This document shows, one piece after another, positions 15,845 through 23,491 of a stretch of 45,891 nucleotides of DNA; the first letter of the stretch is position 1; every line of letters starts with the position of its first letter. Origin of the DNA: Bacteroidales bacterium UBA1410 (lineage in GTDB: Bacteria; Bacteroidota; Bacteroidia; Bacteroidales; Dysgonomonadaceae); assembly GCA_002305015.1 (NCBI GenBank), contig DBPW01000009.1:1-45891 (forward strand). Reading direction: 5' to 3'. Both the position numbers and the translations under genes were made by a program. Under the pieces are notes generated by a model. It was not told the DNA's origin. It worked only from the letters and a program-made list of their open reading frames with translations, and ran no database searches.

Positions 15845-16456
15845 TTACTTGGGGTATCCTACCGATTGCGTCAACAATACTTCCTGATTGGGAGGAAGAT
15901 TCAGCAGTTTACCCAATTCATCTTTGTTGAACGAACCGCGGACAACCGTATTCAACCCTTCGGAGGCACAGAAAAGATAGATGTTTTGCGACACAAAACC
16001 ACAATCGGTATGCGCATAGTTCCTGCTTGAAGCTTTGGATAAATCGCTCACAAAGATTACATTTAACGATGCATCGCCCACATAGTCCTGCATGCCTGTA
16101 TTTTTTCGGTAATCGCCTTTTCTTACAAGCTTCAGCTTATGGTTTTGGGCATCGTAATAATACAAACCTTCTTTGACGGAGATATACAACTCCAATTCCT
16201 GGCGGTTGTTTGCCGTTGGCGCTGTGCGCTTGTCGGGTCGGTTAAAACCGTTTGCCGCCCAAAGCAGGTTCGACAAGGTAGTAAGAGGCAGGTCTTTGTC
16301 CGGATTAAATTCACGCGTTGATCTTCTTTCGCTCAATGCCTGCATGAGCGGTTTCCCGCCGGTTTTGTTGGGAGCAGGAAGCTGAATATCCTGCGCCGAA
16401 AGAAATGCACTGGTCATCATCATTGTTGTTACTAATAAATAGAATAATTTTTTCAT
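15845..16456 (-). CDS. Exported nitroreductase-like protein (SagB/ThcOx type)
   Basis: A 203-residue protein with a signal peptide (MKKLFYLLVTTMMMTSAFLSAQ) followed by a nitroreductase-fold domain: ERRSTREFNPDKDLPLTTLSNLLWAANGFNR is the FMN-binding start, NRQELELYISVKEGLYYYD is the SagB/ThcOx middle, and HTDCGFVSQNIYLFCASEGLNTVVRGSF is the conserved helix. These flavoproteins reduce nitro groups or oxidise thiazoline rings; the true substrate is unknown. Export is notable because relatives are mainly cytosolic and FMN would have to be loaded outside or before export. It converges with rpmE2 across a shared terminator. Confidence 0.8.
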   Translation of the reverse strand: MKKLFYLLVTTMMMTSAFLSAQDIQLPAPNKTGGKPLMQALSERRSTREFNPDKDLPLTTLSNLLWAANGFNRPDKRTAPTANNRQELELYISVKEGLYYYDAQNHKLKLVRKGDYRKNTGMQDYVGDASLNVIFVSDLSKASSRNYAHTDCGFVSQNIYLFCASEGLNTVVRGSFNKDELGKLLNLPPNQEVLLTQSVGYPK

Positions 16457-16502
16457 TGTTTTGGTTGTTTTTAATCGGTTATGAATTGCGAAAACAGGAA
16501 TA

Positions 16503-16510
16503 CAAAAATA
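16503..16510 (-). promoter_or_regulatory. -7 box of the nitroreductase-like gene
   Basis: TATTTTTG on the minus strand, 46 bases before the start; no clear -33 box. Confidence 0.4.
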
Positions 16511-16551
16511 AAAAATTATTAAGTAAAATCCGTATCCTCCGTTTTTTTATC

Positions 16552-16559
16552 TACTTTTG
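16552..16559 (+). promoter_or_regulatory. -7 box for the DUF4105 gene
   Basis: TACTTTTG matches TAnnTTTG and faces the DUF4105 gene, with a 150-base AT-rich leader. Divergent from the box at 16503-16510. Confidence 0.35.
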
Positions 16560-16707
16560 TTTTGTATTTTAGCGTTCACTTTAAAAGTCGATTACAGTAA
16601 TTTCATCTATAGGAATATTGATATTCAATATATTACAAATCGTCAAATCGTTAAACAGATTTTTTGAAGGAGACTCATTTTATCAATTTATGAAGTAAAA
16701 GCGGAGA

Positions 16708-17961
16708 ATGAAAAGAAGTTTTTTTGCGGTTTTTTTGCTGCTAATATCCCTTATTCCGTTAAAAGCCCAGATCCCATTGGGCGACAGTGCAAAAATTAGT
16801 CTGATGACCAGCGAACCATGGCCGGGTGCGGTTTATGCTTTATTCGGACATACTGCTTTATGGGTACACGACGATTCAACGGGAGTGGATGCGGCATTTA
16901 ACTACGGTTTTTTTGATCCTACCCAACCTTATTTTATCTATCACTTTTTAAGGGGCGAAACCGATTATATTCTTGGGGTGACTTCCTATGAGGATTTTAT
17001 TTCGGAGTATCGGCAGAAAGGGGTCAACGTGTATGAGCAAGAGCTGAATCTCACGCAGGAGGAGTTGCAAAATCTCTGGAAGGCATTGTATATAAATTCT
17101 TTACCGGAAAACAGAAGGTATCGGTATAATTATTTGTACGACAACTGTGCTACGCGTCCGCGCGACATGGTGGAGAAATGTGTGCAGGGAAAAATAATTT
17201 ATCCGCAAGACAACAACGAACAAACTTTCAGGGATTTGATACACGAGTGTGTGCATCCGTATCCGTGGTTGGAATTCGGTATCGACCTCTTGGTGGGTAA
17301 TGAGGCGGACAGACGTGCCGACACAAGGGAAAAAATGTTTTTGCCGATGCATTTGATGAATGCGTTTAAGGAGGCAAGGGTGGTAAAAAACGATACCCTG
17401 CGTTATCCGCTGGTGAAAAATACGCTACTCGTTTTACCCGGAAACACAGCTGTTTTGCAGCAACAAAACGATAAAGCCGGGTTTACTCCTTTACCGGCAG
17501 CACTGTTGTTGCTTTTTGTTACCTTACTTATTTCGATTGTTCAACTCGTAAAACTCAGTAATCCCAAATTCTCGACAATTTACGATACCCTTCTCTTTGG
17601 AATTGCCGGAATAGGAGGGGCTGTTATTTTCTTTCTGCTGTTTTTTTCGGAACATCCGGCCACCAATCCGAATTGGAATTTTGTATGGTTAAATATTTTT
17701 GCTTTCATTTTTGCCATTTTATTTTGGGTTAGACCGGCAAAAAAAATGGTTTATATTTATCATTTTATTAACTTTGTAGTCCTAACGGTGTTCCTTATGC
17801 TGTGGTGGCTGATACCCCAGCAGTTGCCGTTGGCAACCATCCCGTTTTCAATGAGTTTGTGGTTAAGATCGGGAACAAACGTGTGGGTATCGATAAAAAG
17901 ACGCTCGAAAAATAATCGGTATGCATCGTTCAAGTATATGAAAGCCGGATGGGGAGAATAA
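16708..17961 (+). CDS. DUF4105 (Lnb N-terminal periplasmic domain) membrane protein
   Basis: A 417-residue protein. Signal peptide to LKAQ (about 21); a periplasmic DUF4105 domain (about 25-240) with the hallmark blocks YALFGHTALWVHDD, FNYGFF, and NYLYDNCATRPRDMVE, whose Cys and His suggest a cysteine-peptidase-like fold; then about five hydrophobic segments between 255 and 390 and a basic end. The domain is related to the periplasmic part of lacto-N-biosidase and is frequent in this phylum; its reaction is unproven. It precedes the phosphatase-like gene by about 60 bases on the same strand, so the two may be co-transcribed. Envelope function is likely. Confidence 0.85.
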   Translation: MKRSFFAVFLLLISLIPLKAQIPLGDSAKISLMTSEPWPGAVYALFGHTALWVHDDSTGVDAAFNYGFFDPTQPYFIYHFLRGETDYILGVTSYEDFISEYRQKGVNVYEQELNLTQEELQNLWKALYINSLPENRRYRYNYLYDNCATRPRDMVEKCVQGKIIYPQDNNEQTFRDLIHECVHPYPWLEFGIDLLVGNEADRRADTREKMFLPMHLMNAFKEARVVKNDTLRYPLVKNTLLVLPGNTAVLQQQNDKAGFTPLPAALLLLFVTLLISIVQLVKLSNPKFSTIYDTLLFGIAGIGGAVIFFLLFFSEHPATNPNWNFVWLNIFAFIFAILFWVRPAKKMVYIYHFINFVVLTVFLMLWWLIPQQLPLATIPFSMSLWLRSGTNVWVSIKRRSKNNRYASFKYMKAGWGE

Positions 17962-18019
17962 TTTTCAGCATGGTTTTTGCATAATGATTTTAATCGTAAG
18001 ATTTGATAGTACATATAGA

Positions 18020-19609
18020 ATGATTCGGATAGTTTCTTCACTTATCGCTATTTTTTCAATAGCATCGTTATCTGCGCAACAAGTTTCGGAAGAACCACCC
18101 AAATTGGTAATCGGCATTACCATCGATCAATTGCGCGGAGATTATCTTCAGCTGTTTAAGCAAACTTTCGGAGAAGACGGATTTAAACGTTTACTGAACG
18201 AGGGGTTGGTTTACAGCGACATCAAGTACGATTTCCCTCATCCCGATGCAGCCTCCGCCATCACAACCGTTTATACGGGTACCTATCCGTTTTATCACGG
18301 CATTGTGGGCGAAAAAAAATATGCAAAGGATGCCGACCGGGAAATCTCTTCTTTTTTCGACAGCAAGTATAGCGGGGTTTCCACTACCGACCCATTATCG
18401 CCGACAGCAATAAAAGTACCTACCTTAACGGATGAATTGCAAATTGCGTCGGGCGGGAAATCCGATATCGTTGCTTTTGCGCCGGATGCATCGGCCGCAC
18501 TGGCAAGTGGGGGACATGCGGCAAGCGGCGTGTACTGGATTGACGATTACAACGGCAAATGGGCAAGTTCGTCTTTCTATAAAACCAAACAATATATCGT
18601 AGATCAGCACAATAGAAGCAGCCAGTCGCTCAGCCTCACCATTGGCACGTTGATGTGGCGACCGGCTATCGATATCGCCAATTACAAGGCTTTCCCGTAT
18701 ACACAAAACATTTATAATTTCCAGCATTATTTCGGAAAAGATAAAACAAATCAGTTCAAACTGTTTAAGCAATCGCCTTTGGTTAATACCGAAGTGCGGC
18801 AGATGGCCGAAAAAATATTGAATGCCGGAACCATCGGCAAACATACGTATCCCGATTTTTTGGCATTGACGTTTTATGCCGGAAATTACGAAAATGCCGT
18901 GGATAAAAACTATTCTCTTGAAATACAAGATACTTATTATCGCCTCGATCGGGAAATTGCCCAACTGTTGGAAACCGTAGAAAAAACAGTAGGATTGGAT
19001 AATACGCTGATTTTTGTGGTTCCTACCGGTTATTACAACGAAGAGGAAATCTATCCGCCGGATTTGACGCTTGCAGGTGGCAATTTTTATCCCGAACGCA
19101 CCCGGGCATTGCTCAATATGTATCTGATGGCTATCTATGGAAATGTACAATGGATAAAAAAATATTATGACGGCCAATTGTTTTTCGACCGTAAACAGCT
19201 GGATGACAAAAAAATCGATGTCATCGATTTTCAAAGACGTGCGGCCGAATTTATGGTGCAGTTTGCCGGTGTGCAAGACGTGATAACATCGCATCAAATG
19301 CTTCACGGAGCTTACAACCAAACGGTCCATTTTTATCGGAACGGTTACCACAAAGGGATATCGGGCGATTTGTTTGTGGAACTTCAACCCGGATGGCAGA
19401 TCGTAACCGACGACCAATCGTCGAATAACAACCAAAAGGTCAGAAACAACGCTGTATCGGCACCGGTTGTCTTTTTCGGAAACCACATCAAACCACAAAA
19501 AATATACCGAACCATTGAAGCTACCGAAATTGCTCCCACGGTTGCGCATCGGTTGCGCATTCGCGCTCCCAATGCCGCACAAGAAGGCGTGTTGAAAGAA
19601 TTGTTTTAA
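18020..19609 (+). CDS. Exported alkaline-phosphatase-superfamily protein, active site apparently lost
   Basis: A 529-residue protein with signal peptide (MIRIVSSLIAIFSIASLSAQ); ATG at 18020 is preferred to 17984 because it begins the leader. Overall it tracks PafA-type phosphatases: PKLVIGITIDQLRGDYL (Asp36, first metal ligand), GFKRLLNEGLVY, TVYTGTYPFYHGIVG, YYRLDREIAQLLE, ISGDLFVELQPGW. By eye, other catalytic positions are not conserved: Ala77 where the Thr/Ser nucleophile is expected, NYENA (289-293) in place of D-x3-H, PTGYYNE (335-341) in place of ADHG, and RNNAVSAP (475-482) in place of the late His. So probably a binding or structural protein. It sits about 90 bases before secA on the same strand. 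Confidence 0.8.
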   Translation: MIRIVSSLIAIFSIASLSAQQVSEEPPKLVIGITIDQLRGDYLQLFKQTFGEDGFKRLLNEGLVYSDIKYDFPHPDAASAITTVYTGTYPFYHGIVGEKKYAKDADREISSFFDSKYSGVSTTDPLSPTAIKVPTLTDELQIASGGKSDIVAFAPDASAALASGGHAASGVYWIDDYNGKWASSSFYKTKQYIVDQHNRSSQSLSLTIGTLMWRPAIDIANYKAFPYTQNIYNFQHYFGKDKTNQFKLFKQSPLVNTEVRQMAEKILNAGTIGKHTYPDFLALTFYAGNYENAVDKNYSLEIQDTYYRLDREIAQLLETVEKTVGLDNTLIFVVPTGYYNEEEIYPPDLTLAGGNFYPERTRALLNMYLMAIYGNVQWIKKYYDGQLFFDRKQLDDKKIDVIDFQRRAAEFMVQFAGVQDVITSHQMLHGAYNQTVHFYRNGYHKGISGDLFVELQPGWQIVTDDQSSNNNQKVRNNAVSAPVVFFGNHIKPQKIYRTIEATEIAPTVAHRLRIRAPNAAQEGVLKELF

Positions 19610-19698
19610 AAACACGATTCCCGAGACCATTTCTTTATCGTTTCTTTAAATATCATTTATAAATAATATACTATCATTAGTTTACATCTATACAATTT

Positions 19699-22600
19699 AT
19701 GGGATTCAACGAATTAATATCAAAAATATTTGGCAACAAAGCTCAACGTGATTTGAGAGAAATCAATCCCGTTGTAGAAAAAATAAAAGCAGTTTATCCC
19801 GAAATGGGCAAATTGTCGAATGACGAGCTTCGTGCCAAAACCAGAGAACTCGAAAAAAGAGTTCAGGATTATGTCATCGAAGAAAAAGCCCGCATTGAAG
19901 AGTTAAAATCGAACATCGAAAATGTGGACCTGGAAGAACGGGAAAAAATTTGGCAACAAATCGATAAGATAGAAGACGAAATTGTCGAGAAATACGAAAA
20001 AATATTAGACGAAATTCTTCCCGAAGCTTTTGCAATAATGAAAGATACCGCCCGCCGTTTCAAAGAAAACGAAGAGCTGGTGGTGACCGCTACCGATTTC
20101 GACCGCGAATTGGCTACTACACACGACTTTGTGCGCATTGAAGGCGATAAGGCCATTTACCAAAATCACTGGATGGCGGGTGGCAACGAAATTACGTGGG
20201 ATATGGTGCATTACGATGTACAGCTGTTTGGCGGCGTTGTTCTGCACAAGGGAAAGATTGCCGAGATGGCTACAGGAGAAGGAAAAACGTTGGTAGCCAC
20301 CCTTCCCGTTTTTTTGAATGCGCTTACCCACAACGGCGTGCATGTTGTTACCGTTAACGATTACTTGTCGAAACGTGATGCGGAATGGATGGGACCGCTG
20401 TATATGTTCCACGGTTTGTCGGTGGATTGCATCGATAAACACGAACCCAATTCCGAAGCACGACGCAGAGCATACGAGGCCGATATTACCTTTGGAACAA
20501 ACAACGAATTCGGTTTCGACTACCTGCGCGACAACATGGCGCTTTCGCCCAAAGACCTCGTGCAACGCAAACTCAATTATGCCATTGTGGACGAGGTCGA
20601 TTCGGTATTGATCGATGATGCACGTACACCACTGATTATATCGGGACCTGTACCCAAAGGCGACGACCAGCTTTTCGAAACTTTTCGTCCGCGGGTGGAA
20701 TTGTTGGTAAAAGCGCAACGCGATCTGACAACGCGACTGCTCACCGAAGCGAAAGCAAAAATGGCTTCGGAGGACAAAAAAGAACAAGAAGAAGGCACGT
20801 TGCTGTTGTATCGGTCCTTCAAAGGCATGCCTAAATATAAGCCGCTGATTAAGTTTTTGAGCGAACCCGGCGTAAAAGCGGCCATGCTTAAAACCGAAGA
20901 ATTTTATATGCAGGATCAGATGCGCAATATGCACATTGTAACCGATCCGCTGTATTTTGTCATCGACGAAAAAAACAATACCGTAGAACTTACGGAAAAG
21001 GGGATTGATTTGCTTACCGGAAAATCGGACGATCCCTTGTTTTTTGTTTTGCCGGATATCGCCTCTCAATTGGCCGAACTGGAGAACGAAAACCTCACCG
21101 AAGAAGAAAAAGCGGCAAAAAAAGACGAGCTGCTCCAAAATTATGCCATAAAATCGGAACGTGTTCATACCATCAATCAGTTGCTGAAAGCGTATACCCT
21201 GTTTGATAGAGACGACGAATATGTGGTGATCGACAATAAGGTAAAAATTGTGGATGAGCAGACTGGGCGTATTATGGAAGGCCGCCGTTATTCCGACGGT
21301 TTGCATCAGGCTATCGAAGCCAAAGAACGGGTAAAAGTGGAAGCTGCTACGCAGACGTATGCAACCATTACGTTGCAAAATTACTTCCGAATGTATCACA
21401 AATTGGCAGGTATGACCGGTACGGCAGAAACGGAAGCCGGCGAATTTTGGGATATCTACAAACTGGATGTGGTTGTGATTCCCACGAACAAACCGGTTAT
21501 CCGTAACGACATGAACGATCGGATTTATAAAACGAAACGCGAAAAATATACGGCTGTTATCGAAGAAATCGAAGAAATGATCAATCAGGGAAGGCCCGTT
21601 TTGGTGGGTACAACATCGGTTGAGATATCGGAGTTGTTGAGCAGAATGCTTACCCTTCGCAAAATCAAGCACAATGTACTGAATGCCAAGCTGCATCAGC
21701 GTGAAGCCGAAATTGTGGCCAATGCGGGGCAGAAAGGGGTGGTTACCATTGCAACCAACATGGCCGGACGAGGTACGGATATAAAACTCTCACCGGAAGT
21801 TCGCGAAGCAGGGGGGTTAGCTATTATCGGTACCGAGCGCCACGAATCTCGCCGTGTCGATCGCCAGTTGCGCGGACGTGCCGGACGTCAGGGTGATCCG
21901 GGATCGTCGGTATTTTTCGTGTCGTTGGAAGACGATCTGATGCGTCTGTTTGCCACCGAAAGAATTGCCGGACTGATGGATCGTATGGGATTTAAAGAAG
22001 GTGACGTGCTGGAACACGACATGTTGAGCAAATCGGTCGAACGGGCACAAAAAAAGGTGGAGGAAAACAACTTCGGTATCCGTAAACGGTTGCTCGAATA
22101 CGACGATGTGATGAATGCCCAACGTGAAGTCATTTACAAACGCAGAAGACACGCCCTGATTGGTGAACGTATCGAGATGGATGTCATTAGTATGATACAA
22201 AATACCGTTAATCGGATTGTGGAAGAAAACGAGGACGATTACGAAAGCATGAAAATGGAATTGTATCGCATTATGGCTATCGAAATTCCGTTTACCGAAG
22301 AGGAGATGAAAGCGTTGAAGCCGGCACAACAAGCAGAAAAGATTTTCGAAAAAGCGGTAAGTAGTTTCAAGCGGAAAACCGATAAAATGGCCGAGATTGC
22401 CCAACCTGTAATCAAACAAGTCTATGAAAGTCAGGGTGCAATGTACGAAAACATTCTTATCCCCATCACCGACGGAAAGAAGGTCTATAACATTGCCACC
22501 AACTTGAAAGAAGCCTACGAAACAGGCTCGAAAGCGTTGGTGAAAGCGTTTGAAAAAGCCATCTTGCTGCATACGATCGACGAACATTGGAAAGAACATC

Positions 22601-23004
22601 TGCGCGAAATGGACGACCTGCGCCAATCGGTTCAAAACGTTACGTATGAACAAAAAGACCCGTTGTTGATTTATAAATTGGAGTCCTTCGATCTTTTCAA
22701 AAAAATGGTTGAAGAAATCGATACCGAAGCCGTATCTATTCTGATGCGCGGACAAATACCCATTCAGGCTCCCGACAATGTGAGACGTGCAGCTCCCGAA
22801 CAAAAAACCGATTACAGTAAATACCGTACCCGAAAAGATGAAATGGGCGGAATACTCCATAAAGGCGGAGACGGTGAAGAAGCACCCAAACAACAGGAAC
22901 GAAAAATGGAACCTGTACGCGTGGAAAAAAAGATCGGACGCAACGATCCGTGTCCATGCGGAAGCGGCAAAAAATACAAACATTGCCACGGACAAAATGC
23001 ATAA
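19699..23004 (+). CDS. secA: Protein translocase ATPase SecA
   Basis: Motor ATPase that drives unfolded preproteins through SecYEG. Long Bacteroidetes form of 1101 residues; the extra length lies mainly in a coiled insertion near residues 40-100 and in charged insertions in the middle. Walker A is MATGEGKTLVATLP, DEAD-type box is VDEVDSVLIDDARTPLIISG, and helicase motifs TNMAGRGTDIKL and GRAGRQGDPGSS are intact. The helical-scaffold/wing block is HTIDEHWKEHLREMDDLR. The C-terminal zinc tail GRNDPCPCGSGKKYKHCHG binds SecB or ribosomes in studied species. No strong promoter box in the 90 bases upstream; terminator follows. Confidence 0.98.
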   Translation: MGFNELISKIFGNKAQRDLREINPVVEKIKAVYPEMGKLSNDELRAKTRELEKRVQDYVIEEKARIEELKSNIENVDLEEREKIWQQIDKIEDEIVEKYEKILDEILPEAFAIMKDTARRFKENEELVVTATDFDRELATTHDFVRIEGDKAIYQNHWMAGGNEITWDMVHYDVQLFGGVVLHKGKIAEMATGEGKTLVATLPVFLNALTHNGVHVVTVNDYLSKRDAEWMGPLYMFHGLSVDCIDKHEPNSEARRRAYEADITFGTNNEFGFDYLRDNMALSPKDLVQRKLNYAIVDEVDSVLIDDARTPLIISGPVPKGDDQLFETFRPRVELLVKAQRDLTTRLLTEAKAKMASEDKKEQEEGTLLLYRSFKGMPKYKPLIKFLSEPGVKAAMLKTEEFYMQDQMRNMHIVTDPLYFVIDEKNNTVELTEKGIDLLTGKSDDPLFFVLPDIASQLAELENENLTEEEKAAKKDELLQNYAIKSERVHTINQLLKAYTLFDRDDEYVVIDNKVKIVDEQTGRIMEGRRYSDGLHQAIEAKERVKVEAATQTYATITLQNYFRMYHKLAGMTGTAETEAGEFWDIYKLDVVVIPTNKPVIRNDMNDRIYKTKREKYTAVIEEIEEMINQGRPVLVGTTSVEISELLSRMLTLRKIKHNVLNAKLHQREAEIVANAGQKGVVTIATNMAGRGTDIKLSPEVREAGGLAIIGTERHESRRVDRQLRGRAGRQGDPGSSVFFVSLEDDLMRLFATERIAGLMDRMGFKEGDVLEHDMLSKSVERAQKKVEENNFGIRKRLLEYDDVMNAQREVIYKRRRHALIGERIEMDVISMIQNTVNRIVEENEDDYESMKMELYRIMAIEIPFTEEEMKALKPAQQAEKIFEKAVSSFKRKTDKMAEIAQPVIKQVYESQGAMYENILIPITDGKKVYNIATNLKEAYETGSKALVKAFEKAILLHTIDEHWKEHLREMDDLRQSVQNVTYEQKDPLLIYKLESFDLFKKMVEEIDTEAVSILMRGQIPIQAPDNVRRAAPEQKTDYSKYRTRKDEMGGILHKGGDGEEAPKQQERKMEPVRVEKKIGRNDPCPCGSGKKYKHCHGQNA

Positions 23005-23028
23005 GTTGAAATAATTTACACGTTAAAC

Positions 23029-23066
23029 AACCCGGAAGAAATCTTCGCCCTCTTTCGGGTTTTTTA
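23029..23066 (+). terminator. Terminator of secA
   Basis: Stem AACCCGGAAGA (23029-23039) / TCTTTCGGGTT (23051-23061) with one G-T pair, 11-base loop, then T-run. Confidence 0.85.
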
Positions 23067-23106
23067 ATGTTTCCTCGGCATCTATTCAACCCATTCCCGG
23101 TTCATG

Positions 23107-23343
23107 TTCGCTTCTTTTTCGCTCTTCCTTCGCTCCTCCTTCGCTGTTTGTTCGCTCTAAGGCAGGGACAAGTATATCAAATATCGTGTGCAGAGGGTAA
23201 GACAAACCTACATGTATCCCGCATGTAGAGCGGGATACAGAGGCGCACGCTGAGTGAACGTTGCGCGAGGATGATGCAAGGCTGATGCAAGCATGGAGCG
23301 AGGATGGTACGGCCTTGGTACGGAGAAGGTGTTGACGCTGCAA
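23107..23343. repeat. 11-bp periodic repeat island with central hairpin
   Basis: TTCGCT occurs five times at exactly 11-base spacing (23107, 23118, 23129, 23140, 23151). A perfect 10-bp hairpin follows (TGTATCCCGC 23213-23222 / GCGGGATACA 23230-23239). Beyond it, a second block again has 11-base phase: GATGCAAG at 23273 and 23284, GGTACGG at 23306 and 23317, and GCGAGGAT at 23265 and 23298 (33 apart). No gene is credible here. The gap to gyrA otherwise holds only the gyrA promoter and leader. Confidence 0.8.
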
Positions 23344-23365
23344 GGCACATTTTTATGATGGTTTA

Positions 23366-23397
23366 TTTGTTAAATTCGATAGAAAGCAGTATCTTAG
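23366..23397 (+). promoter_or_regulatory. Promoter of gyrA
   Basis: TTTG (23366-23369), 20 bases, TATCTTAG (23390-23397, one mismatch to TAnnTTTG). Leader of about 85 bases. Confidence 0.65.
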
Positions 23398-23491
23398 TAA
23401 AATATTTAAACACCACTGACAGGATTTGATAGATGTCTGTAAATAAAGTAAATACATCATATCAAAAGAAAGAAATTGTAAAACAAACAAT

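Noticed and set aside
18425..19630. 401-codon open frame antisense to the phosphatase-like gene
   Set aside because: Composition typical of an antisense shadow; the plus-strand gene has a signal peptide and fold motifs.
20005..21696. Long open frame antisense to secA (563 codons), and another at 21817-22995
   Set aside because: Both are shadows created by codon bias of secA; products are rich in Phe, His and Gln with no domain, and secA itself is unambiguous.
23107..23156. TTCGCT series as a CRISPR array
   Set aside because: Repeat units are 6 bases with 5-base spacers, far too short for CRISPR, and no cas gene is present.
23086..23343. 85-codon minus-strand frame in the secA-gyrA gap
   Set aside because: It translates the 11-bp repeat island; no ribosome site or family, and the repeats explain the sequence.
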